DNA of 64,000 bases from the NCBI GenBank assembly GCA_019359125.1, contig JAHHHY010000007.1, positions 1 through 64,000 of the forward strand. The letters are read 5' to 3'. The stretch is from Pleurocapsa minor GSE-CHR-MK 17-07R. GTDB lineage: Bacteria; Chloroflexota; Anaerolineae; Aggregatilineales; Phototrophicaceae. The notes beneath the pieces are model-generated. The model was given only the letters and a program-made list of their open reading frames with translations, searched no databases and was not told the origin of the DNA. Shown one piece after another: positions 1 through 8,536 of this stretch. The position numbers and the translations under genes were made by a program. The first letter of the stretch is position 1; each line of letters begins with the position of its first letter.

Positions 1-1
1 C

Positions 2-481
<480 letters not shown>

Positions 482-498
482 GCTCCGGTTTTCTGTAG

Positions 499-534
499 CC
501 ACACGCCGAAGATGACGCAATCTTCAGCGTGTGG
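499..534 (+). terminator. Hairpin after cysC
   Basis: Arms of 15 bp (499-513 and 520-534) with one mismatch around a 6-base loop, followed by a weakly T-rich stretch. It lies 18 bases after the cysC stop and before the next promoter, so it probably ends that transcript. The lack of a clean T run leaves some doubt. Confidence 0.5.
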
Positions 535-566
535 TTCACCTTTATTCCCTGAGATAGTGCGCACAA

Positions 567-596
567 TTGCCGCAAATCCCCCGCATCCTCTATAAT
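567..596 (+). promoter_or_regulatory. Sigma-70-type promoter for the class III aminotransferase
   Basis: TTGCCG at 567-572 and a perfect TATAAT at 591-596, with an 18-base spacer. It lies about 75 bases before the aminotransferase start codon. Confidence 0.5.
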
Positions 597-671
597 GCAG
601 TCAGGCGGCCTGCTGCATGATGATTGCCATCGCGGCGCCGCTGAAAACACATCATTTTGGAGCCTTTTATT

Positions 672-2021
672 ATGACCGTACAACCCGCTGCCTACCGTCC
701 GGGACCACACAGCCAGAATCTGATCAGCCGCGATGATGACATCATGTCCGGCTCGATGGTGCCGCGCTATCCGTTCGTGATGGCGCGTGGCGAAGGCTCC
801 CGCGTATGGGATGTCGATGGCAAGGAATACGTCGATTTTGCCGCTGGCATCGCCGTGACCTCGACCGGCCACAGCCACCCCAAAGTCGTGCAGGCCATCG
901 TCGATCAGGCGCAGAAATTCCTGCATATCGCCGGCACCGATTATTACTATGAAGTGCAGGTGCGGCTGGCCGAGCGCCTGACGCAGATCGCCCCGTTTGG
1001 GGACGACCCGGCGCGTGTCTTCCTGTGCAACAGCGGCGCTGAGGCCGTGGAGGGCGCGGTAAAACTCGCCAAGTGGCACACCAAGCGCCAGAACGTGATC
1101 GCATTTTTCGGCGCTTTCCATGGCCGCACGATGGGCGCGCTCTCGCTGAACGGCAGCAAGACGATTCAGAAACAGGGCTTCGCGCCGTTCGTGCCCGGCG
1201 TGTATCACGTGCCGTATAACAATCCGTACCGCTGCATGCATGGCCGCGAGGAAGCCACCTGCCAGGCCGCCTGCATGTGCGCCGACTACATCGAAGATGT
1301 GCTGTTCAAGCGGCTGGTTCCGCCGGACAGCGTGGCGGCGATTATCCTGGAGCCGATCCAGGGCGAGGGCGGCTATCTGGTGCCGGATGCGCGCTTCGTG
1401 CAGCAGCTGCGTGAAATCTGCACCGAGTACGGCATCATGCTCATCAGCGATGAAGTGCAGGCAGGCGTCGGCCGCACGGGCAAGTGGTGGGCGATTGAGC
1501 ATTTTGGCGTGGAGCCGGATATCATCGCCTCGGCCAAGGGCATCGCCAGCGGGATGCCGCTGGGCGCGGTCATCGCCCGCAAAGACATCATGTCGTGGCC
1601 GCCGGGCGCGCACGGCACCACCTTCGGCGGCAACCCGGTCTCGTGTGCCGCGGCGCTGGCCACACTCGACCTGATCGAGGGCGGTTTCATGGAGAATGCC
1701 GTGGAGCAGGGCCAGTTCATCATGGACGCGCTGGAAGAAATGCAGGCGCATCACCCGTCGCTGAAATACGGCCGCATCGCGGGCAAGGGCCTGATGGTGG
1801 GTGCCGAGCTGGTGCTGGATGCCGAGAAGACCGAGGCGAAGGCGCTGCGCGATGCCGTCGAGGAGCGCGCGCTGGCCAACGGACTGCTGATCCTGGGCTG
1901 TGGCTTCAACACGCTGCGCTTCTGCCCGCCGCTCAATATCGACCGCGCCACGGTGGAAGAAGGCCTGGTGAAGTTCGAAAAGTCGCTGACCGAAGCCGAG
2001 CACATGCACGGCCTGCTGTAG
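672..2021 (+). CDS. Class III PLP aminotransferase (4-aminobutyrate/acetylornithine type)
   Basis: A fold-type I, PLP-dependent enzyme of 449 residues that transfers an amino group from an omega-amine donor to 2-oxoglutarate. The family hallmarks are present: a GIAVTSTGHSHP segment near the N-terminus, the cofactor phosphate-binding CNSGAEAVEGA, the FFGAFHGRT loop, the ISDEVQAGVGRTG aspartate strand, and the Schiff-base lysine K289 in ASAKGIASG. The ATG at 672 is preferred over an in-frame TTG at 657 because GGAG lies 9 bases upstream of the ATG. An acidic/Cys-rich insert follows the FHGRT region. Substrate cannot be fixed: GABA, acetylornithine and other omega-amino acids are all possible, and no arginine or GABA genes lie nearby. 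Confidence 0.88.
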   Translation: MTVQPAAYRPGPHSQNLISRDDDIMSGSMVPRYPFVMARGEGSRVWDVDGKEYVDFAAGIAVTSTGHSHPKVVQAIVDQAQKFLHIAGTDYYYEVQVRLAERLTQIAPFGDDPARVFLCNSGAEAVEGAVKLAKWHTKRQNVIAFFGAFHGRTMGALSLNGSKTIQKQGFAPFVPGVYHVPYNNPYRCMHGREEATCQAACMCADYIEDVLFKRLVPPDSVAAIILEPIQGEGGYLVPDARFVQQLREICTEYGIMLISDEVQAGVGRTGKWWAIEHFGVEPDIIASAKGIASGMPLGAVIARKDIMSWPPGAHGTTFGGNPVSCAAALATLDLIEGGFMENAVEQGQFIMDALEEMQAHHPSLKYGRIAGKGLMVGAELVLDAEKTEAKALRDAVEERALANGLLILGCGFNTLRFCPPLNIDRATVEEGLVKFEKSLTEAEHMHGLL

Positions 2022-2120
2022 CCAGCCCCCGCCAGTATTTCAATCACCCGCAGGGCGCGTTGTGCAATGCCACAGCGCGCCCTGTCTGCCTGTGCTCAGC
2101 ATCCGGGAGAGACGATCCTC

Positions 2121-2693
2121 ATGGCCACGCCCGATATCCTGATTCCCGAATCGATCACGACAGAACGCCTGCTGATTCGCGTCGTCAGCGCGGATGATGC
2201 CTTCACGGTGAATGCCTCGATCAACGAGAACTTTGATGCACTCAAACAGTGGATGGACTGGGCGAAGGCGCCGCACAGCCCCCACGACACCGAGCAGTGG
2301 GTGCAGCACGCCATCGCCCAGTTCAACGAGCGCACGGAGCTGAATTTCGTCATTCGCCGCAAAGACACCCATGCGCATGTGGGGAATATCAGCTACCACC
2401 ATATTCTGTGGGACGTGCCCTGTTTTGAGATCGGCTACTGGCAGCGCACGACGATGTCTGGCCACGGCTACATGACCGAGGCGGTGCGCGGGCTGTCCGC
2501 GCTGGCCCTGGATAACTTTGGCGCGCAGCGGCTGGAAATTCGCTGCGACAGCGCAAATCAGGCCAGCGCGAATGTCGCCCGGCGCGCCGGTTTCACGCAT
2601 GAGGCCACGCTGAAACACAATCGCCGCAACAACGCCGGTGACTTGACCGACACGCTGATTTTTGCGCTGCTGCGGGAGAGTGAAAGAAGTTAA
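2121..2693 (+). CDS. GNAT N-acetyltransferase, RimJ/RimL type
   Basis: A 190-residue acetyl-CoA-dependent acyltransferase. It opens with the ITTERLLIRVVSADDA strand typical of the RimJ/RimL branch. The central region has the HVGNISYHH and CFEIGYWQRTTMSGHGYMTEAV segments (beta4 and the acetyl-CoA pyrophosphate loop, here R-x-x-x-G-x-G-Y). It ends with the RLEIRCDSANQASANVARRAGF signature. A GGGAGA ribosome site precedes the ATG at 2121, which argues against the longer frame from 2067. The substrate is unknown: ribosomal protein N-termini or small amines are the usual targets. Confidence 0.85.
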   Translation: MATPDILIPESITTERLLIRVVSADDAFTVNASINENFDALKQWMDWAKAPHSPHDTEQWVQHAIAQFNERTELNFVIRRKDTHAHVGNISYHHILWDVPCFEIGYWQRTTMSGHGYMTEAVRGLSALALDNFGAQRLEIRCDSANQASANVARRAGFTHEATLKHNRRNNAGDLTDTLIFALLRESERS

Positions 2694-2715
2694 AAGTTAA
2701 AAGGTGAAAGTTAGT

Positions 2716-2812
2716 AAACCAACCTCACCCCGTTTCGCTTCGCTCAACCGCCCCTCTCCACAACGTGGACGAGGGGCAAAAATCCGCCAGGGTTTTGGGG
2801 AGAGGTTGGTTT
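2716..2812. repeat. Dispersed CCTCACCCC palindromic repeat, copy A
   Basis: A 97-bp element bounded by 16-bp inverted termini (15 of 16 match). Inside are a CCCCTCTCCA/GAGGGG hairpin and a second pair built from CAAAAA and GGTTTTG. Very similar elements lie at 3902-3991 and 25723-25803, with a diverged one at 35821-35964. It is immediately preceded by an AAAGTTAAAAGGTGAAAGTTA-like run that also precedes the 35.8 kb copy. It has no coding capacity and is probably a non-autonomous, REP- or MITE-like element. Confidence 0.8.
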
Positions 2813-2843
2813 ACGAGCAAACACAGGTCTGCCCGTTTCCCCC

Positions 2844-3839
2844 TTAACTTCCCTCGCCATACCCGTTTGGATGCGTCTGGTGCCATTTCCAGGCGGTCTC
2901 GATGATGCTGCGCAGCTCGTTGTAGTGTGGCTGCCAGTTGAGTTCTTCCATGATGCGCGTGTTATCGGCTACCAGCTCGGCGGCATCGCCCGCGCGGCGC
3001 GTCCCCATCGTGACCGGAATCGCGTGGCCGGTGATCTCGCGCACCGTCTGGATCACGTCCTGTACGGTGTAGCCCCGGCCAATGCCGACATTGTAGACGC
3101 GGCTCTGTCCGTCTTTCAGGGCTTCCAGCGCCAGGATATGCGCATCGGCCAGGTCCATCACGTGGATATAGTCGCGGATGGGCGTGCCGTCCGCCGTGGG
3201 GTAGTCGTCGCCAAACACGGTGATGCTTTCTCGCTGGCCCAGCGCCACCTGCAACACCAGCGGAATCAGATGCGTCTCCGGGTGATGATCTTCCCCAATG
3301 AGGCCGTCTGGATGCGCGCCGCTGGCATTGAAATAGCGCAGCGCGCAGTATTTCAGCCCGTAGATGCGGTCCATCCAGTACAGGATGCGCTCGGCGTGGG
3401 CTTTGGTCTCGCCGTACACGCTGCCGGGGATAATCGGCTCGTTTTCAGCGATCGGCACCTCGTTCGGCTTGTCGAACAGGTTGGCCGTGCTGGACAGGAT
3501 GAAGCGTTTGACGCCGTGCTGGCAGGCCGCCTCGATGATATTCTGCGCGGTGTTGATGTTGTCGCGCAGATACAGGAACGGCTTCTCCATGCTTTCGCCC
3601 ACCTGAATGCGCGACGCGAAGTGCATGATGCCGTCGAACGTGTACTGCGCAAACAGCGCCGCAATCTGTGCCGGGTCGAGCAAATCGCCCTGCACGAAAA
3701 TCGCGTTCGGGTGAATGGCCGCCCGATGGCCGGCGCTGAGGTTGTCAAACACGACCACGCTGTAGCCGCGCTCGATCAGCCGATAGACCACGTGGCTGCC
3801 GATATAGCCCGCCCCGCCCGTGACCAGAATATGCCCCAT
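2844..3839 (-). CDS. galE: UDP-glucose 4-epimerase
   Basis: Interconverts UDP-glucose and UDP-galactose for sugar catabolism or surface polysaccharide. The 331-residue extended SDR has the NAD-binding GGAGYIG at the N-terminus, the GDLLD adenine pocket, the catalytic Y142-x-x-x-K146 in [10 protein letters not shown], the [14 protein letters not shown] motif and the [15 protein letters not shown] segment characteristic of GalE. The start at 3839 (MGHILVTGG) is supported by an upstream GGGAGA site; the frame extends 24 codons further without similarity. The gene is bracketed by repeat copies A and B in the same orientation, and no other galactose genes are adjacent. Confidence 0.93.
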   Translation of the reverse strand: MGHILVTGGAGYIGSHVVYRLIERGYSVVVFDNLSAGHRAAIHPNAIFVQGDLLDPAQIAALFAQYTFDGIMHFASRIQVGESMEKPFLYLRDNINTAQNIIEAACQHGVKRFILSSTANLFDKPNEVPIAENEPIIPGSVYGETKAHAERILYWMDRIYGLKYCALRYFNASGAHPDGLIGEDHHPETHLIPLVLQVALGQRESITVFGDDYPTADGTPIRDYIHVMDLADAHILALEALKDGQSRVYNVGIGRGYTVQDVIQTVREITGHAIPVTMGTRRAGDAAELVADNTRIMEELNWQPHYNELRSIIETAWKWHQTHPNGYGEGS

Positions 3840-3901
3840 GATGATTGTTTCTCCCTGTGTGTCCTGTTCAAACCAGTACCGATTCGTCTGGTTATTATCC
3901 T

Positions 3902-3991
3902 CCAGCCTCACCCCGTTTCGCTGCGCTCAACCGCCCCTCTCCACAACGTGGATGAGGGGCAAAAACCCGTCAGGGTTTTGGGGTGAGGCTG
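3902..3991. repeat. Dispersed CCTCACCCC palindromic repeat, copy B
   Basis: A 90-bp element with perfect 12-bp inverted termini (3903-3914 and 3980-3991). The internal sequence is almost identical to copy A at 2716-2812 in the same orientation. It lies between galE and the mscS-like gene, so the two copies form direct repeats around galE. Confidence 0.85.
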
Positions 3992-3996
3992 TTCTC

Positions 3997-5169
3997 TTAA
4001 CTCCCCCCGCGCCGGCCCAGCAGACCGCCGACATTGCGGTCTGGCTCGTCTGGCTTGGGCGGGGTGGGCGGGGGAATCGCCGGCGTATTCGGGCCGGGAA
4101 TCGCTGCTGGTGCCGCTGGCGCTGGCGGGGCGCCCCCCGGCCGGTTGACCGTGACGCCGCTGCGCTCGAAAATCTGCATCATGTCGAACAGGATGCGTTC
4201 CTGAATACCGAGGAATTTTTTGAAATCGCGCGTGAGGATGTAGAAGCGGATCATGACCTCCATAGACTGCGCGCCCATGCGCCGCATATTGACGGTGGCC
4301 GTCTCTTTCTCCACGTCGGCGTCGGCGGCCAGGCGCGCGCGAATGTCGTTGAGCATGTTGCTGATGTGGGCGGCGGGCGTGCCATACGGGATGCCCAGCG
4401 TGACATCGACCACGCGCTTGCTGAGCTGGGTGGTATTGACCACGGCGGCGTTGGCCAGCTTGTTATTGGGCACGGTCACGAACGACTGGTCAAACTGGCG
4501 GATGCGCGTGCTGCGCAGACCGACCATCTCGACCGTGCCTTCCACGTCTGGCGTGACGATATAGTCGCCCACCACAAACGGCCGGTCGCCCACGATGGCC
4601 ACAAAGGCGAACAGGTTGCTCAGCGTGTCCTGCGCGGCCAGCGACACCGCCAGGCTGCCGATGCCCAGCCCGACCGTGAGCGAGGTAATCTCGAAGCCCC
4701 ACGTTTGCAGCACAATCAGCGCGCCCAGGATGACGGTCACCAGTTGCAGGCCGGTGCGGAAGAACGGCAGCAGGGCGGGCTCGATGCGCAGGTTGGCGAT
4801 CGATTTCAGGCGCGCGCTGTCGATGAACAGGAAGGCGATCAGCCGGTAGATGGCCAGCCCCACCGCGATGATGGCGATGCACTGGGCGATGCGCGCGGTG
4901 ACCAGCCGCAACGACAGGTCGTCGAACAAAATCAGCCCGGCGACCACCGACATGCCCGCCCACACCAGGATGCGCAGCGGCCCGGCGAAAATCTTGTCGA
5001 CGGCGGTTTCCAGGTCCGGCCGATTCAGGCGGCGCAGCACGCGCACGGTCAGCAGGTCCAGCGAGCGGTCGATCAGCTTTTGCACCAGGCGCAGCACCAG
5101 GTAGGCCGCGATGATGAGCAGCACGCGCACGAGGATGTCGCGCACGGGTTGGGGGATGAAGTCGAGCAT
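3997..5169 (-). CDS. Mechanosensitive ion channel, MscS family
   Basis: An inner-membrane tension-gated channel, 390 residues. Hydrophobic segments lie near residues 8-28, 65-80, 90-115 and 140-165. They are followed by the pore-lining, Gly/Ala-rich helix (LTVGLGIGSLAVSLAAQDTLSNLFA) and the MscS beta domain with its V(D/E)GTVEMVGLRSTRIR segment and VTVPNNKLANA signature. The C-terminal vestibule domain ends in a Pro/Ala-rich tail. The ATG at 5169 has a GAGG site 8 bases upstream. No regulatory features are evident, and the gene is monocistronic between repeat B and the restriction island. Confidence 0.92.
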   Translation of the reverse strand: MLDFIPQPVRDILVRVLLIIAAYLVLRLVQKLIDRSLDLLTVRVLRRLNRPDLETAVDKIFAGPLRILVWAGMSVVAGLILFDDLSLRLVTARIAQCIAIIAVGLAIYRLIAFLFIDSARLKSIANLRIEPALLPFFRTGLQLVTVILGALIVLQTWGFEITSLTVGLGIGSLAVSLAAQDTLSNLFAFVAIVGDRPFVVGDYIVTPDVEGTVEMVGLRSTRIRQFDQSFVTVPNNKLANAAVVNTTQLSKRVVDVTLGIPYGTPAAHISNMLNDIRARLAADADVEKETATVNMRRMGAQSMEVMIRFYILTRDFKKFLGIQERILFDMMQIFERSGVTVNRPGGAPPAPAAPAAIPGPNTPAIPPPTPPKPDEPDRNVGGLLGRRGGS

Positions 5170-5383
5170 GGCATGAACCTCGCCAAAGCAGTAGGCCGGT
5201 GTGGTTGTATTATGGCCGAGACGTGGGGCGTTTGGCAAAGCGGGGGTGGGGAGGGCGCAAAATTTGAAGATAGTGCTTTAATCTTGGCTAAAAACAGAAC
5301 GCCTGTTTCTGTAATCAGGCAAAGATTTTTTCTGATAGAGCGGTATAATGAAGTCTCAAAGGGTGAGTGATGAGTGTAGTGGA

Positions 5384-6772
5384 ATGAAAACAAAGAGTGA
5401 TCTTCCTGTTGGAAGTGAATTTTCTCCGTCGCAAATCGATTTACCAGAAATGCTCGAAATTGTGAATCAATTTCAGGGTGATACTGAAAATCTTGAGAAA
5501 GCTATTCTTAATCGATATTTTATGAATCACGGCCAATCAAACGAACTATTAATAAACTTAAAGAATCAAAAGAAGCTAGCAAACAATTCTAAGTTAGGAA
5601 TGTATCACTATAAAATCATTGACAAAGATTCTCGATTCACACTTTTTGGTGAGTCGTTATTTCATATGCGTGAAGACCACGAAATGCTTTACAAATCTTT
5701 AGCAAAACATATCATCTTGAACCTAAATGGTATGAATCTGCTTCAATGCATTCGTGACATGACTGCTGCTGGTGAAGAAGTTAGCCTTAATACATTACGC
5801 GAGGCTTTAGAAATCCGTGGAGTTCACTATCCTTCGGGAGGAAAACACCCAAGCATCATGCGCCTGTGGCTGGCGAAAGCAGGTGTTTTTGTTGGTTCGC
5901 GCTGGCAAATAGACGAAATTAAGCTGCGCGAGGTATTAGGCGTCGATCCCGATCAATTTGAATTGTTAGCAGCGTTTACGCAGGAACAGCGTGCTTTTCT
6001 TCGCGCTTTGGCAAACACGGGTTTAGTAACCCCTCAGCCCGCAAATGAAATCGCGCGATTGGCCTCAGCAACGTATGGGATAAGATTCCCTGAAAAAAGT
6101 TTGCCTAAGCTTGTGCTTGAGGCGCTGGTAAAGGCAGGTTACATAACGGTTCAAAAGACCACAGTTGGACGTGGTGCGAAGCCATTTATGGTCGCACCCA
6201 CCGAGAAGTTAATTGCAGATATTGTCGATCCTCTTTTAGATCAACTTGCAAACCAGACTGATCCCAAACTTCGGCATCTCTTAAAGACGCCTATGGATCA
6301 GATTCTCGAAGAAGTGAAATCAGATGATAGGTATGTCGCAGGGTTAGCCTTGGAAGCATTGGGTTTCAAACTCATGCGTCTGATTGATATGGACTATTTA
6401 GCGACGAGATTGCGTGGTGTTGCTACAGGTGGTGCGGAGATAGATTTATTGTTTCATTCAAAACGTCTGGTGTATTCGCGTTGGCAGCTACAGTGCAAGA
6501 ATACTTCACGCGTTGCTTTAGACGATGTGGCAAAAGAAGTTGGACTGACCCAATACTTGAAAAGCAACGCCATCATCATCGTATCTACGGGAACCATTGG
6601 AACTGAGGCACGTAGATATGCAAATGGAATGATGGCAACAAGTAACTTAGCAATTGTAATGTTAGATGAAACTGACCTGAAGCAAATCATAGTTCAGCCC
6701 TCAAAAATAGTTGATATTTTTGAGCGTGAGGCTGAACATGCAATGCAATTGAAGAAACTGGAACTCGATTAA
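5384..6772 (+). CDS. Restriction endonuclease-like protein with a PD-(D/E)xK domain
   Basis: Probably the cleaving partner of the adjacent DNA methyltransferase. In the 462-residue protein the C-terminal third carries a nuclease core: a helix before ALGFKLMRL, then D354 in GGAEIDLL and Q370-C-K372 in LQCKN, a D...QxK arrangement. The middle (about 165-270) looks like winged-helix recognition domains. A TATAAT at 5344-5349 overlaps the ATG at 5348, so translation probably begins further down at 5384. The start at 5384 overlaps the stop of a five-codon mini-ORF (5370-5387) that has a good AAAGGGTGAG ribosome site. The sequence is markedly more AT-rich than its neighbours, suggesting horizontal acquisition. 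Specificity is unknown. Confidence 0.75.
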   Translation: MKTKSDLPVGSEFSPSQIDLPEMLEIVNQFQGDTENLEKAILNRYFMNHGQSNELLINLKNQKKLANNSKLGMYHYKIIDKDSRFTLFGESLFHMREDHEMLYKSLAKHIILNLNGMNLLQCIRDMTAAGEEVSLNTLREALEIRGVHYPSGGKHPSIMRLWLAKAGVFVGSRWQIDEIKLREVLGVDPDQFELLAAFTQEQRAFLRALANTGLVTPQPANEIARLASATYGIRFPEKSLPKLVLEALVKAGYITVQKTTVGRGAKPFMVAPTEKLIADIVDPLLDQLANQTDPKLRHLLKTPMDQILEEVKSDDRYVAGLALEALGFKLMRLIDMDYLATRLRGVATGGAEIDLLFHSKRLVYSRWQLQCKNTSRVALDDVAKEVGLTQYLKSNAIIIVSTGTIGTEARRYANGMMATSNLAIVMLDETDLKQIIVQPSKIVDIFEREAEHAMQLKKLELD

Positions 6773-6773
6773 C

Positions 6774-7916
6774 ATGATGCCAACACATGATTCCGAAGTG
6801 AATGTATTCTACAAAACACACACTGGAGAAATGATCCTTGGCGATTCGTCTCAGGTGTTGCTTCAGAGGGAAGAAAATTCGGTTGACCTAATTGTAACCA
6901 GCCCACCTTTTGGCTTGGTACGCAAGAAAGAGTATGGAAACGTACACGCTGACGAATATTGCGATTGGTTTAGACCATTTGCGACTCAGTTTCATCGTGT
7001 TTTAAAAGACACAGGTAGTCTCGTAATTGACATTGGAGGAGCTTGGAATGAAGGACTTCCAACACGGCATCTGTATCATTTCAAACTCCTGATTATGCTA
7101 TGTGAAGAATTTGGGTTTCACCTTGCACAGGAATTTTACTGGTGGAATCCATCAAAGCTCCCGACTCCGGCAGAATGGGTAACAGTACGTCGAATCAGGG
7201 TGAAAGATGCTGTCAATACGGTTTGGTGGCTGTCAAAGACACCGTGGCCAAAGGCAAGTAACCGACGTGTCTTGCAACCATATAGCGATAGTATGCGTCA
7301 ATTGCTCGCCACAGGCTATAAGGCGAAACGTCGACCATCTGGGCATGATATCAGTGATAAATTTTCTCAGGATAATGGTGCTGCCATACCACCTAATCTA
7401 ATTGGCGTTCCAAATACTGAGAGCAATAGCCAATACATTCGGTACTGCCAAGATAAGAAACTGCCCGTGCATCCAGCGCGCTTTCCGGCTGAATTACCAG
7501 AGTATTTTGTGAGAATGCTTACTGATGTAGGTGATATGGTGATTGATCCTTTTGGAGGTAGTTGTATCACTGGCGAAATTTGTGAACGACTGCAACGCAA
7601 ATGGGCTTGTATTGAGCTATCTCAAGAGTATCTTGAAGGCGCTTTAGGTCGATTTCAGTCTCCGATATTGCAGAAAGCAGTTTCTGACCCAAGTGATGAT
7701 AGCAACTATTACCGTGTACCACGTCCTGGCATTCTGTGGAATGGCAAGCCAATGGACGAACTTGCAACGGATGGCGGTAAAAAACGCGCAGCGAGTGTAC
7801 GCGTAACTAAAAAAGAGTCTGTCCAGGAATCTTTGCTGCCGTCTACAAGCGATGATGCTTCAAACGATGATGAAAGAAAAACAAAAAACGCAAAGTCATT
7901 GGATCAGCTATTTTAG
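6774..7916 (+). CDS. DNA methyltransferase, beta class, probably N4-cytosine
   Basis: Transfers methyl from SAM to DNA, protecting host sites from the neighbouring nuclease. The 380-residue protein has catalytic motif IV first (TSPPF, residues 42-46) and the SAM-binding motif I late (DPFGGSCITG from D258). The variable target-recognition region lies between them, which is the beta-class order. SPPF rather than DPPY favours cytosine N4, although adenine cannot be excluded. It starts one base after the endonuclease stop, so the two are co-transcribed. The tail is Ser/Lys-rich and its last 9 bases overlap the convergent antitoxin-like gene. Base composition is AT-rich like the nuclease. Confidence 0.88.
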   Translation: MMPTHDSEVNVFYKTHTGEMILGDSSQVLLQREENSVDLIVTSPPFGLVRKKEYGNVHADEYCDWFRPFATQFHRVLKDTGSLVIDIGGAWNEGLPTRHLYHFKLLIMLCEEFGFHLAQEFYWWNPSKLPTPAEWVTVRRIRVKDAVNTVWWLSKTPWPKASNRRVLQPYSDSMRQLLATGYKAKRRPSGHDISDKFSQDNGAAIPPNLIGVPNTESNSQYIRYCQDKKLPVHPARFPAELPEYFVRMLTDVGDMVIDPFGGSCITGEICERLQRKWACIELSQEYLEGALGRFQSPILQKAVSDPSDDSNYYRVPRPGILWNGKPMDELATDGGKKRAASVRVTKKESVQESLLPSTSDDASNDDERKTKNAKSLDQLF

Positions 7917-8150
7917 CTGTACACTGTTACGAGTATCCCACTCGTCCCGCATCTGATTCACGTGGGCCTGTGCGTCGGTCTCATTGTACAGGCTTGCGCC
8001 GATACCCCGGAATTCGCGGAGGCTGCGTTTTGGCGCTGCACTTATTGTCTGAGGCTCGGCCAATGTATCGACCAGCGACTTGACAAGCTGCCTGCGGTCT
8101 TCGGGGGATAAGGTACGTGCTTCCCGTAGAATGTCCTGAAGCGACATCAT
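7908..8150 (-). CDS. Small antitoxin-like protein (VapB/RelB-like family)
   Basis: An 80-residue protein. It has an N-terminal helix pair (LQDILREARTLSPEDRRQLVKSLVDTL) and a C-terminal LREFRGIGASLYNETDAQAHVNQMRDEWD. The latter pattern is familiar from VapB-like antitoxins that precede PIN-domain toxins. No PIN toxin follows: the next gene on the left is the convergent methyltransferase, which overlaps its 3' end by 9 bp. An AAAGGTG site precedes the tandem ATGs at 8150/8147. It is either an orphan antitoxin or a member of the same family with another role. Confidence 0.6.
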   Translation of the reverse strand: MMSLQDILREARTLSPEDRRQLVKSLVDTLAEPQTISAAPKRSLREFRGIGASLYNETDAQAHVNQMRDEWDTRNSVQLK

Positions 8151-8214
8151 CTATCACCTTTCGTTTCAGACCATTGTAACCCAGGATTTATCGTGCAGAT
8201 GGGCCGCTGGGACT

Positions 8215-8475
8215 CTATCCTTCCGGCGTGTGGGGCAAAGTCATGGCCAGGGCGGTGACCGGGCGGGCATCTACCGTGGGAGAGATCATGCGGTCTTCCA
8301 TCGCCTGTGCGGTATCAGCATCGAAGTAGCGATGTCCGCAGTTTGGGCACACCCATGCCGGAACATCTTCAAAGATGTACCACTGGCCGCGGCGCTGGCG
8401 TGTGAGGGTGACCAGTTTACGCTGCTGAGGCTGGTCTGTATCGCAAAATTCACAGGGGAAATCTCTTGTTTTCAT
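8215..8475 (-). CDS. YgiT/MqsA-type zinc-finger protein
   Basis: An 86-residue protein with two CxxC pairs (CEFC near the N-terminus and CPNC in VPAWVCPNCGHRYFDADTAQAME). These form the YgiT-type zinc-binding domain found in MqsA-like antitoxins and in the partners of DUF4258 toxins. The expected upstream toxin is missing. The 60 bases before it hold only a 22-codon frame (8540-8472) whose ATGA overlaps the preceding glycosyltransferase stop. The start at 8475 is chosen because MKTRDFPCEFC matches family N-termini; ATG 8493 is possible. No convincing ribosome site is seen for either. Confidence 0.7.
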   Translation of the reverse strand: MKTRDFPCEFCDTDQPQQRKLVTLTRQRRGQWYIFEDVPAWVCPNCGHRYFDADTAQAMEDRMISPTVDARPVTALAMTLPHTPEG

Positions 8476-8536
8476 GTGTTCACAGAAGCGCATATACAGT
8501 GACGACGATCAAAAGTGTAGGTGAATGCTTCGTTTG

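Noticed and set aside
3820..5370. A 516-codon plus-strand open frame
   Set aside because: A shadow of the MscS-type channel gene, rich in His/Arg/Gln/Asp with no domain.
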